In this document: piece by piece, positions 1 to 6,317 of the stretch
Numbering within the stretch: position 1 is the first letter of the stretch
How the letters are laid out: every line of letters begins with the position of its first letter
NCBI GenBank assembly: GCA_029781465.1
Contig: JAKOWQ010000193.1
Location: 1 to 8,567 of the forward strand
Origin: Pseudomonadota bacterium
GTDB taxonomy: Bacteria > Pseudomonadota > Alphaproteobacteria > Sphingomonadales > Sphingomonadaceae
Reading direction: 5' to 3'
Length of the DNA: 8,567 nt
Made by a program: the position numbers and the translations under genes
The notes under the pieces: model-generated
Told to the model about the DNA's origin: nothing
Seen by the model: only the letters and a program-made list of their open reading frames with translations
Database searches by the model: none

Positions 1-447
1 GACATCGCCCTTCTTGAAGCGCTACAACGCGATTCCTCGCGTTCAATCGCGGATCTTGCCGATTCCATCGGCCTTTCGCCCTCGGCCTGTCACCGGCGGA
101 TCAAGTCGCTTGAGGAGTCCGGCCTCATCACCGGCTATGCCGCACAGATCGATCCCCAAAAGCTGGGTCTGAAGCTGCAAGCCTTCGTCGAAATCACGCT
201 CACCAGCCAGAGCCGTGAGGCAATGGACCGATTCGAGGCGGCGGTGCAGGATTTCGAGGACATCCTCGATTGTCACCTGATGAGCGGCAATGCCGATTAT
301 CTGCTGCGCGTGGCCGCCGCCGATCTCGAGCAATACGATCGGATCCACCGCGATTGCCTGGCGCGGCTTCCCGGCGTTTCATCGATGCGCTCGGCCTTCG
401 CCATCCGCCGGATCAAGCGTTGGGGCGGCTACCCGGTGCGGCGCTAG
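1..447 (+). CDS. Lrp/AsnC family transcriptional regulator (5' end cut by window)
   Basis: Frame 1 is open from the first base to TAG at 445-447 and gives 148 residues. The reading begins DIALLEALQRDSSRSIADLA, which is the start of an Lrp/AsnC winged helix-turn-helix, so only about 5-15 N-terminal residues and the start codon lie outside the window. The HTH covers roughly residues 1-50, with recognition-helix region LSPSACHRRIKSLEESGLI. The rest is the RAM/AsnC ligand-binding and oligomerisation domain, with the family-typical segment SGNADYLLRV at about residues 94-103. Proteins of this family bind DNA as dimers or octamers and sense amino acids or related small molecules. The last four bases are shared with the stop codon of the convergent aminotransferase gene. 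An amino-acid-linked target there is plausible but inferred. No terminator separates the two genes. Family assignment is firm; ligand and regulon are unknown. Confidence 0.93.
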   Translation, partial: DIALLEALQRDSSRSIADLADSIGLSPSACHRRIKSLEESGLITGYAAQIDPQKLGLKLQAFVEITLTSQSREAMDRFEAAVQDFEDILDCHLMSGNADYLLRVAAADLEQYDRIHRDCLARLPGVSSMRSAFAIRRIKRWGGYPVRR

Positions 448-1634
448 CCCGCCCAGACCTTTTCAAGAGCCAGGGCGAACAGCTTCATATCGGCCATTGA
501 TCCGACCGTGACCCGCGAGACGGTGGGCCAGATCGGCCAGGATCGGCCGATCTCGACGCTCTGGGTGCGAAAGGCTTCCTGCATCGCCTTGGCCGGCTTG
601 GTCTGCCAGTCGATCATGAACATGTTGGCCTGTGTCGGGACAACCTTGAGCCCCTTGGCCTTGACCCGGGCAATCGCGAACTCCCGCGCGGCCTCCATTT
701 CGGCTTTTCGCTTGGCGATCAAGGTTTTGGCCGTCAGGCTGGCGGTGGCGCAGGCCAGCGAGGGCATGGGAAGCGCCCCCGATTGCATTCCGCCATCGTA
801 GCGCATCATCTTCGCGATGTTTTCCGGCGCGGTCATGACAAAGCCCATCCGCATCCCCGCCATCCCGAAGATCTTGGAAAAGGTCCGCAGCACGATCACA
901 TCCTTGTTGCCAAGCATGATCGGAACCGCGCTGGGCACCCCGGCAAAGTGGATGTAGGCTTCATCGACCAGAACCTTCGCGCCGTCTGGCTTGTTCTTCA
1001 CCAGCCAGGCAATGTCTTCCAGCGGCGTGATCGTCCCGGTGGGATTGTTCGGTGTGCAGACATAGTAAAGCCCGGCGTTCGGGTCCGCAGCGAGCATGGC
1101 CTTCACATCGTGTCGATAATCCGCGGTCAGGGGAGCCCGGGTTACCGAAACCCCGAGCCACTCGGCGGTGCGTCCCGCAAGCTCGAACGTCGGGTCGGCC
1201 GTCACCAGTCCCTTGCCCGGCGAGCAGAAGCTGATCACCGAGCGCGACAGCGGATCGCTCGAACCCGGCCAGGGTGCCACATGATCCGCCGGAACACCTT
1301 CGATCGCGGAGACGGTGCGAATGAAATCACCGCGTTCGTCGTGAGGGGAGTAACGGTTGGAGATCGCGACTGCCTTGTGCGCTGCGGCCTGACCGGGAGC
1401 GAGCGGCCCGGTCCAGCATTCGTTCGCGCCGATCCGGGTCTTGGCGGCTGGCGCCGGATCGGGCACCCCCGCCGCCGCCCAGGCCGGGCGGCCGCTGGTC
1501 GCGGCCAGTGCGCCGATCCCGAACATCGTGGCAATCCGGGCCAGGTCGCGGCGATTGTAGCCGCGATCCAGCAAGTCGGTGGCGGCAGCAGGCGGCAGCG
1601 CGGTTGGTACTTCGGCTAGGTCGGTCTGGGACAT
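444..1634 (-). CDS. HisC-like PLP-dependent aminotransferase (class I/II) with Tat-type N-terminus
   Basis: This is a 396-residue fold-type I PLP enzyme. Visible motifs are NE at 71-72 (as in the HisC NENP segment), NNPTG at 196-200, DEAY at 224-227, SK at 253-254 with K254 the expected Schiff-base lysine, R262 in the phosphate-binding stretch, and SRVTVGS with R374 as the likely carboxylate-binding arginine. The arrangement resembles histidinol-phosphate aminotransferases. The N-terminus is unlike a cytosolic HisC: residues 27-33 (NRRDLAR) precede a hydrophobic run (about 34-47) and a possible AWA cleavage site at 51-53, which fits a twin-arginine export signal. The ATG is supported by GGGAGAA at 1641-1647, six bases upstream. 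It sits 24 bp downstream of the TauE-like gene and is probably co-transcribed with it. Substrate cannot be read from sequence. I would not call it hisC, since it is not beside other his genes. Periplasmic location is inferred. Confidence 0.9.
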   Translation of the reverse strand: MSQTDLAEVPTALPPAAATDLLDRGYNRRDLARIATMFGIGALAATSGRPAWAAAGVPDPAPAAKTRIGANECWTGPLAPGQAAAHKAVAISNRYSPHDERGDFIRTVSAIEGVPADHVAPWPGSSDPLSRSVISFCSPGKGLVTADPTFELAGRTAEWLGVSVTRAPLTADYRHDVKAMLAADPNAGLYYVCTPNNPTGTITPLEDIAWLVKNKPDGAKVLVDEAYIHFAGVPSAVPIMLGNKDVIVLRTFSKIFGMAGMRMGFVMTAPENIAKMMRYDGGMQSGALPMPSLACATASLTAKTLIAKRKAEMEAAREFAIARVKAKGLKVVPTQANMFMIDWQTKPAKAMQEAFRTQSVEIGRSWPIWPTVSRVTVGSMADMKLFALALEKVWAG

Positions 1635-1658
1635 GACGCGTTCTCCCGATAGGCTGGT

Positions 1659-2489
1659 TCAGATTTTGGTGGCGTTGTGCAACATCAGCAGGGCAATGAA
1701 CACCAGATAGAGACCAAAGAAGCGGCGCAGCGGCATCGCCGGCAAGGCATGCGCGGCCGCGACGCCCAGCGGAGCCGATACGATCGACATGGCCGCTATC
1801 GTCGCCGTCGCGGGCAGGTTGATGTAGCCAAGCGATCCCCAGGGTAAGCCAGGCTCGCCCCAGCCGATGATCGCGAACCCGATCGTGCTGGGAATGGCGA
1901 TCAGGGCGCCGATCCCCGAAGCCGTGGCAATGGCGCGGTGGATCGAACGGCCGCACAGCGTCATCACCATGATCGCGATCGTCCCGCCGCCGATCCCAAG
2001 CAGTGAGGAAAACGTGCCAAGTCCGCCAGCGATAGCCATGCGTGGCAGCAGGCCCGGCATGGTGTCGGACAGCTTGTGTTCGGCCAGATGCGGAACCAGG
2101 AAGTTGATCGACATCAGCCCCACGCCAACCGCGAAAATCATGGTCAGGACATGCCCCTGGACATGCCCAGCCAGCAAGACCCCGACGGCATCGCCCAGGA
2201 TCAGCCAGGGAGCCCAGCTGCGCAGAATCTCGAATTCGACGGCACCTCGCTTGGCGTGGGCCAGCACCGAACGCAGCGATGTAAGAATAATCGTCGCGGC
2301 CGAGGTGCCGATGGCAACGTGGGCCAGCTGCGCGCGCTCACCGCCGAGCAGGGGCAGCACGGCCAGCAAGGCCGGGACGACTACAAAGCCGCCGCCAATG
2401 CCAAACAGCCCGGCTGCGAAACCGGCTATCAGCCCCGCGGCAAGCAAGGCGACAAACGGGACCAGCCACGAATAGTCAGCAACAGTCAA
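1659..2489 (-). CDS. TauE/SafE family membrane transporter (sulfite/anion exporter family, DUF81)
   Basis: The product is a 276-residue, very hydrophobic protein with about seven to eight membrane segments. It has the internal duplication typical of TauE/SafE proteins: GLFGIGGGFVVVP around residues 27-39 and LLGIGGGTIAIM around 163-174, with GIGGG at 30-34 and 165-169. Characterised relatives have been linked to export of sulfite, sulfoacetate or other small organic anions, but the family is broad and the substrate here is unknown. The start codon is TTG at 2489. It gives the expected N-terminus just before the first helix, and AAGGGGG at 2495-2501 lies five bases upstream; no ATG fits as well. 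The aminotransferase gene follows after 24 bp on the same strand, which suggests an operon in which transporter and enzyme handle related compounds. A palindrome upstream (2570-2593) may control it. Confidence 0.92.
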   Translation of the reverse strand: MTVADYSWLVPFVALLAAGLIAGFAAGLFGIGGGFVVVPALLAVLPLLGGERAQLAHVAIGTSAATIILTSLRSVLAHAKRGAVEFEILRSWAPWLILGDAVGVLLAGHVQGHVLTMIFAVGVGLMSINFLVPHLAEHKLSDTMPGLLPRMAIAGGLGTFSSLLGIGGGTIAIMVMTLCGRSIHRAIATASGIGALIAIPSTIGFAIIGWGEPGLPWGSLGYINLPATATIAAMSIVSAPLGVAAAHALPAMPLRRFFGLYLVFIALLMLHNATKI

Positions 2490-2494
2490 CAGAG

Positions 2495-2501
2495 CCCCCT
2501 T
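2495..2501 (-). promoter_or_regulatory. Ribosome binding site for the TTG-started TauE-like gene
   Basis: On the minus strand this reads AAGGGGG and ends five bases before the TTG at 2489. It supports TTG as the real start, because the first in-frame ATG downstream would delete several membrane helices. Confidence 0.65.
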
Positions 2502-2569
2502 GCCTAGGCAGACAGGCTCTCCTCCACCCTCAAGTCAGCGAAACGCTGCCTCAAGTTCCGGATGCATGG

Positions 2570-2593
2570 TGCAGCGCACAATTGTGCGATGCA
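2570..2593. repeat. 24-bp palindrome, candidate operator upstream of the TauE-like gene
   Basis: The core CGCACAATTGTGCG (2575-2588) is a perfect 14-bp palindrome. It is flanked by TGCA on both sides (2570-2573 and 2590-2593), with one mismatched pair between core and flank (2574 g, 2589 a). It lies about 80 bp upstream of the TTG start, in the 161-bp gap between ftsK and the transporter gene. An even-sided dyad with an AT centre is a typical operator shape, including for Lrp/AsnC-type and other HTH dimers; which protein binds is unknown. It could also fold as a hairpin with an AATT loop, but no T-run follows on either strand, so a terminator role for ftsK is less likely. The rest of the gap shows no clear promoter and no gene. 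Confidence 0.5.
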
Positions 2594-2650
2594 ACCAAAA
2601 TCTTCTGGGGGCAGCAGCCAGACTGCGCAAAGGTTGGGCAGTGAATGCGG

Positions 2651-4996
2651 CTATAGTGGATTGCCGTCGCGATCACGGTAGATGTCGCGGCGGCCGACAT
2701 GGTTGGCCGGGCCGACAAAGCCGTCCGCCTCCATCCGCTCAACCCATTTGGCAGCGGTGTTGTAGCCCACCCCGAGCTGGCGCTGGAGCCAGCTGGCGCT
2801 GGCTTTCTGGCTTTCGAACACGATCTGGCAGGCCTGGCGGTACTTGCGTTCCTCGGGGCTGTCCGATGCGCTGTCGAAATCGTCGAAGCCGAAGCCGCCG
2901 TCCTCGGGCTCTTCGGTGACCGAATCGACATAGTCCGGACTGCCCTGGCCGCGCCAGAATTCGGCGATCCGCTCCACCTCCTCGTCGGAAACGAAGGGCC
3001 CGTGAACGCGGCGGATCGGATCGGTGTTGGGCTTGTAGAGCATGTCGCCCTTGCCCAGCAGCTGCTCGGCGCCCTGCTCGCCCAGGATCGTGCGGCTGTC
3101 GATCCGGCTGGTCACGGCAAAGCTGATGCGGGTCGGCAGGTTGGCCTTGATCACGCCGGTGATGACGTCGACCGAGGGGCGCTGGGTGGCCATTATCAGG
3201 TGGATGCCCGCCGCGCGGCTCTTTTGCGAGAGGCGCTGGATCAGCACTTCCACTTCCTTGCCCACCGTCACCATCAGGTCGGCCAGTTCATCGACGATCA
3301 CCACGATCTGCGGCAGCACCTGGTAATCGAGCTGGTGTTCCTCGAACAGTTCCTCGCCGGTATCGGGATCGAAGCCGATCTGGATGCGACGGCCCAGCGG
3401 CTTGCCCTTGGCCTGGGCGGCGCTGACCTTGTCGTTGAAGCCGGCCAGGTTGCGCACCCCGATCTCGCTCATCTGGCGATAGCGACGCTCCATTTCCTCT
3501 ACCGCCCACTTGAGCGCGCGCACCGCCTTGGCCGGTTCGGTCACCACCGGTGAGAGCAGGTGGGGGATATCGTCGTAGCTCTTGAGCTCAAGCACCTTGG
3601 GGTCGACCAGGATCAGCCGGCACTGCGCGGGTGTGAGCCGGTAGAGCAGCGACAAGAGGATGCAGTTGAGCCCGACCGACTTGCCCGATCCGGTGGTACC
3701 CGCCACCAGCAGGTGCGGCATGGTGGCAAGGTCGGCCACCACCGGTTCGCCGGCGATGTCCTTGCCCAGGATGATCGGCAGCGCGGCCTTGGCATGGGCG
3801 AACTTTTCGCAGGCGACCAGTTCCTTGAAGCTGACCATCTGCCGATCGGCATTGGGCAGTTCGATCCCCATCACCGTGCGCCCCGGGATCGAGGAGACGC
3901 GCGCCGAAATCGCGCTCATGTTGCGAGCGATGTCGTCGGCCAGGCCAACCACGCGGCTGGCCTTGATCCCCGGCGCGGGTTCCAGTTCGTACATCGTCAC
4001 CACCGGCCCGGTCCGCACGGCGGTGATTTCGCCCTTGACGTTGAAATCGTCGAGCACGGTTTCGAGCAGGCGGGCGTTGCGCTCCAGCGCCAGCTTGTCG
4101 ATCTTCTGGGCCGAGCTGGGCGGCGCATCGGTCAGCAGATCCAGCGCGGGCAGTTCGTAACTGTCGAACAGGTCGCCCTGGCGGCTGCGCCCGGAAAGCT
4201 GCGCGGGCTTGGCCGGGCGGGTCGGATCGGTGATCTCGGGCGCGCGGCGCGGCGCGGCCGGCGCTTCGGGCGCGGCGCGCTCCTCGCGCGGCTTGCGTTC
4301 GCGCGCGACGGGGATGACCGCACCCACCGCCGCAGGCAGGCGCGGGCGGCGGCGCAGGATGCCGGGCAGGGTGAACAGGCTGCCCCAGTCGATCGCGAAA
4401 ACCCGGCCGGCAAGGATGGCCCCGCCGCCCAGACAGACCAGCCCGGCGCCGAAGATCGTCCAGCCCTGGGCCGCTTCGGGCAGCCGGTGCGCCAAGGCCA
4501 GGATCGCCCGTGCGCCCAGCAGGCCGGAAATTCCGCCCCATCCCGCCGGGAAGGCCACCGCGGCGTCGATCACCAGTGCCAGAACGGTGGCCAGCAGCGC
4601 CATGGCAAACAGCAGCAGCCCGATCGGGCGCCACCAGCGGTGGTTGACGTGATCGAGCTCCTGATCCTCTTCCTCGACCAGCCGCCACAGCTTGCGGGCC
4701 ATGACATAGAGCAGCGGAATGAACAGCACCGAAACCGGGCCGAACAGGAACAGGGCGCGTTCCGCCACCCAGGCGCCGCCTGCCCCCATCCAGTTCGCCA
4801 CCGGACCGCCCGCGGCGGTCGAGGCCGAGGGATCGGTCTGGGTATAGCTGACCAGCGCCAAGGCCAGGAACGCCATTGCCGCGATCAGCGCCAGCGCCCC
4901 GGCGATCTCCGCGGCGCGGCGCAGGCTGCGCTTCAGCGTTGCGCGCCAGTCGACCCGCGCGCCGCGCGCTCCGGCTGAAATCGGGCGTGTTGCCAT
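2651..4996 (-). CDS. ftsK: DNA translocase FtsK
   Basis: FtsK is a septum-anchored, ATP-driven DNA pump that clears the chromosome from the closing septum and activates XerCD recombination at dif. The protein has 781 residues. The N-terminal third holds about four membrane helices (around 30-50, 80-97, 125-146, 175-195). A short Pro/Ala/Arg-rich linker (roughly 215-275) follows, then the alpha domain (FNVKGEITAVRTGPVV onward). The RecA-like beta domain has Walker A GTTGSGKS at 433-440 (K439) and Walker B VVIVDELADLM with D569-E570. The last 65 or so residues form the gamma winged helix that reads polar DNA motifs. The length suits alphaproteobacterial FtsK, whose linker is far shorter than in E. 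coli. I chose ATG 4996 over an in-frame ATG at 5059 because AAAGGGGAG (5001-5009) lies four bases upstream and the extension would cover the likely promoter. No frameshift or missing catalytic motif. Confidence 0.97.
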   Translation of the reverse strand: MATRPISAGARGARVDWRATLKRSLRRAAEIAGALALIAAMAFLALALVSYTQTDPSASTAAGGPVANWMGAGGAWVAERALFLFGPVSVLFIPLLYVMARKLWRLVEEEDQELDHVNHRWWRPIGLLLFAMALLATVLALVIDAAVAFPAGWGGISGLLGARAILALAHRLPEAAQGWTIFGAGLVCLGGGAILAGRVFAIDWGSLFTLPGILRRRPRLPAAVGAVIPVARERKPREERAAPEAPAAPRRAPEITDPTRPAKPAQLSGRSRQGDLFDSYELPALDLLTDAPPSSAQKIDKLALERNARLLETVLDDFNVKGEITAVRTGPVVTMYELEPAPGIKASRVVGLADDIARNMSAISARVSSIPGRTVMGIELPNADRQMVSFKELVACEKFAHAKAALPIILGKDIAGEPVVADLATMPHLLVAGTTGSGKSVGLNCILLSLLYRLTPAQCRLILVDPKVLELKSYDDIPHLLSPVVTEPAKAVRALKWAVEEMERRYRQMSEIGVRNLAGFNDKVSAAQAKGKPLGRRIQIGFDPDTGEELFEEHQLDYQVLPQIVVIVDELADLMVTVGKEVEVLIQRLSQKSRAAGIHLIMATQRPSVDVITGVIKANLPTRISFAVTSRIDSRTILGEQGAEQLLGKGDMLYKPNTDPIRRVHGPFVSDEEVERIAEFWRGQGSPDYVDSVTEEPEDGGFGFDDFDSASDSPEERKYRQACQIVFESQKASASWLQRQLGVGYNTAAKWVERMEADGFVGPANHVGRRDIYRDRDGNPL

Positions 4997-5000
4997 CGTG

Positions 5001-5009
5001 CTCCCCTTT
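5001..5009 (-). promoter_or_regulatory. Ribosome binding site that fixes the ftsK start
   Basis: The minus strand reads AAAGGGGAG, ending four bases before ATG 4996. It favours this start over the in-frame ATG at 5059, which would add 21 residues with no family resemblance. Confidence 0.7.
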
Positions 5010-5020
5010 GTGCGGCCCAT

Positions 5021-5050
5021 CTTATGCGCCCTGGGATGACTCGCCGTCAA
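5021..5050 (-). promoter_or_regulatory. Putative sigma70-type promoter of ftsK
   Basis: On the minus strand TTGACG (5050-5045, five of six bases matching the -35 consensus) is followed after 18 bp by CATAAG (5026-5021, four of six matching the -10 consensus). Transcription would begin near 5014, leaving a leader of about 18 nt that just holds the Shine-Dalgarno sequence. One arm of the inverted repeat 5038-5074 overlaps the -35 box and spacer. Predicted by eye only. Confidence 0.5.
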
Positions 5051-5074
5051 GAATCCCAAGGAATCCGGCGAGTC
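5038..5074. repeat. 9-bp perfect inverted repeat between the thiE-like gene and ftsK
   Basis: GACTCGCCG (5038-5046) and CGGCGAGTC (5066-5074) are exact reverse complements separated by 19 bp. The repeat begins three bases beyond the stop codon of the thiE-like gene and overlaps the proposed ftsK promoter. As RNA it would form a GC-rich stem with a large loop, but no T-run follows on the minus strand (the next bases are ATCCCAGGG), so it is not a standard intrinsic terminator. It could be a terminator-like or processing hairpin for the upstream transcript, or an operator for ftsK. Confidence 0.55.
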
Positions 5075-5077
5075 GCT

Positions 5078-5614
5078 TCACCGCAAAAAGGCATCAATTC
5101 CCGCCCAGCGGGGCCAGCCGAGTTCCGCCGCGCGGGCCGGGTCCATCCCGCCAAGCGCGATTACCGGGCTTTTTGCCCGCGCCGCCAGGGCGTGAAATCC
5201 CTCCGCACCCAGACAGGCTGCGCCAGGGTGCGAACGGGTGGGAAAGACGGGAGACAGAAACATGCCGTCGGCCCCGGCCCGATCGGCCAGCGCCACCTCG
5301 GCGGCATCGTGCACCGTGGCCAGGCGCAGCAGGCCGGCGCCCTCGCCCAACCCGCCGGGCGGGGCATAGATTCCATCGGCGCACCAGGCGGCGGCCAATT
5401 CCGCGTCGCCGGCCAGGATCATCCGGTGCCCCCGGTTCCGGCACAGGCGGAGAAGTCCATCATAGCGGCGTTTCCGGCCAGCCTCATCAAGGTGATAGTG
5501 CCGGAACACGAACCCGCTCGCGGCGGGCAGGCCGTCCAGCGCGGCCTCCAGCGCGGCATCGTTGCGCGCATCGCTGACAAGCCAGATCGCGGGGAGGGGC
5601 TGGCGCCTTGCCAT
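5078..5614 (-). CDS. Thiamine-phosphate-synthase-like protein (ThiE/TenI superfamily, divergent)
   Basis: The 178-residue protein matches the C-terminal two thirds of the ThiE/TenI TIM-barrel family: GADGMFLSPVFPTRSHPGA (114-132) corresponds to the GADYVGLGPIYPT loop of ThiE, and PVIALGGM (149-156) to the PIVGIGGI phosphate-binding strand. True ThiE joins the pyrimidine and thiazole phosphates to make thiamine phosphate. Here several hallmark sites are changed: the VNDD segment is replaced by LAGD (67-70) and the HLGQED segment by IYAPPG (82-87), so metal-binding acidic residues appear to be missing. It is also short beside the usual 200-220 residues. It resembles the ThiE-like domain fused to some MutT/Nudix proteins. 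A thiazole tautomerase-like or other role is possible. ATG 5614 is chosen because longer versions run into yggS; there is no Shine-Dalgarno sequence, and the mRNA may be leaderless. Confidence 0.8.
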   Translation of the reverse strand: MARRQPLPAIWLVSDARNDAALEAALDGLPAASGFVFRHYHLDEAGRKRRYDGLLRLCRNRGHRMILAGDAELAAAWCADGIYAPPGGLGEGAGLLRLATVHDAAEVALADRAGADGMFLSPVFPTRSHPGAACLGAEGFHALAARAKSPVIALGGMDPARAAELGWPRWAGIDAFLR

Positions 5615-5636
5615 GGCACCGCTATAGCACCGCGTG
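5615..5636. promoter_or_regulatory. Shared palindromic -10-like box between divergent thiE-like gene and yggS
   Basis: Only 22 bp separate the two start codons. The centre, GCTATAGC (5621-5628), is a perfect palindrome, so TATAGC reads as a -10-like hexamer on both strands. On the minus strand the hexamer ends six bases before ATG 5614; on the plus strand it ends five bases before GTG 5634 and eight before ATG 5637. Start sites would fall on or next to the start codons, giving leaderless mRNAs, in keeping with the absence of any Shine-Dalgarno sequence on either side. The -35 regions at 17-bp spacing are poor (CTGGCG at 5600-5605 plus; CTGGAT at 5649-5644 minus). Confidence 0.5.
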
Positions 5637-6317
5637 ATGACCGATCCAGCCACCCTGCTTGCCCCATCCGCGCTTCTTGCAGATGTGAACGCCCGTATCG
5701 CCCATGCCGCACGGATCGCCGGGCGCCGGGCGGACGCGGTGACGCTGATCGCGGTCAGCAAGACCCACCCGGCCGAACGGATCGCGCCGCTGATCGCGGC
5801 GGGACAGCGCGTGTTCGGAGAAAACCGGGTGCAGGAGGCTCAGGCCAAGTGGCCCGCGCTGCGCGCGGCGCATCCCGGCATTGCGCTGCACCTTGTCGGC
5901 CAGCTCCAGTCGAACAAGGCGGACGAGGCCGTGGCCCTGTTCGACTGCATCCATTCGCTCGATCGCCCCTCGCTGGTCGGCGCCTTGGCAAAAGCGATGG
6001 ACAAGGCGGGGCGGCGCCTGCCGTGCTTCGTGCAGGTCAACATCGGCGCGGAAGAGCAGAAGGGCGGCTGCGCGATTGCCGATCTGCCCACACTGCTGGC
6101 CCACGCGCGCGCGGCGGATTTGCCGGTGACCGGCCTGATGTGCGTGCCGCCGCTGGGGATCGAGCCCGCGCCATTCTTTGCCCTGCTCGACAAGCTGGCC
6201 GCCGACCACGGCCTCGAAGGCCGTTCGATGGGGATGAGCGACGATTTCGAGACCGCGGTGATGCTGGGCGCAACCCACGTCCGCGTGGGTTCGGCGCTGT
6301 TTGGAACGCGCGGCTAG
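5637..6317 (+). CDS. yggS: YggS/PLPBP family pyridoxal-phosphate homeostasis protein
   Basis: This 226-residue single-domain TIM barrel belongs to the alanine-racemase-like fold-type III PLP proteins. Visible family motifs are LIAVSKTHP with K42 the PLP-binding lysine, FGENRVQEAQAK, HLVGQLQSNK, VNIGAEEQKGG, and the closing MGMSDDFETAVMLGATHVRVG, which binds the cofactor phosphate. Members have no known enzyme activity; they carry and buffer PLP, and loss disturbs amino- and keto-acid pools. ATG 5637 is preceded in frame by GTG 5634; either could be used. No Shine-Dalgarno sequence precedes them, so leaderless translation from the shared -10 box is likely. The TAG stop shares CTAG with the convergent KOW gene. 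Length and motifs are complete. Confidence 0.95.
   Translation: MTDPATLLAPSALLADVNARIAHAARIAGRRADAVTLIAVSKTHPAERIAPLIAAGQRVFGENRVQEAQAKWPALRAAHPGIALHLVGQLQSNKADEAVALFDCIHSLDRPSLVGALAKAMDKAGRRLPCFVQVNIGAEEQKGGCAIADLPTLLAHARAADLPVTGLMCVPPLGIEPAPFFALLDKLAADHGLEGRSMGMSDDFETAVMLGATHVRVGSALFGTRG

Noticed and set aside
783..1619. Plus-strand open frame of 278 codons opposite the aminotransferase gene
   Set aside because: Antisense to a gene with clear family motifs; low-complexity Arg/Gly-rich translation and no ribosome binding site.
2597..2650. Possible weak terminator for ftsK (TCTGG and CCAGA stem followed by AGATTTT on the minus strand)
   Set aside because: A five-base-pair stem with a nine-base loop and a broken T-run is too weak to call.
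3560..4978. Long plus-strand open frame (472 codons) opposite ftsK
   Set aside because: It lies wholly antisense to ftsK. The translation is rich in Gly, Arg, Gln and His with no recognisable domain, typical of a GC-rich shadow frame.
5059..5061. Upstream ATG extending ftsK by 21 residues
   Set aside because: The first codon of the longer frame (5057-5059) lies upstream of the proposed promoter start site, and the ATG at 4996 has a good ribosome binding site.
5591..5598. GGGGAGGG, a match to the E. coli FtsK-orienting motif GGGNAGGG, close to ftsK
   Set aside because: About one match is expected by chance in a GC-rich window of this size, and it lies inside the thiE-like coding region.
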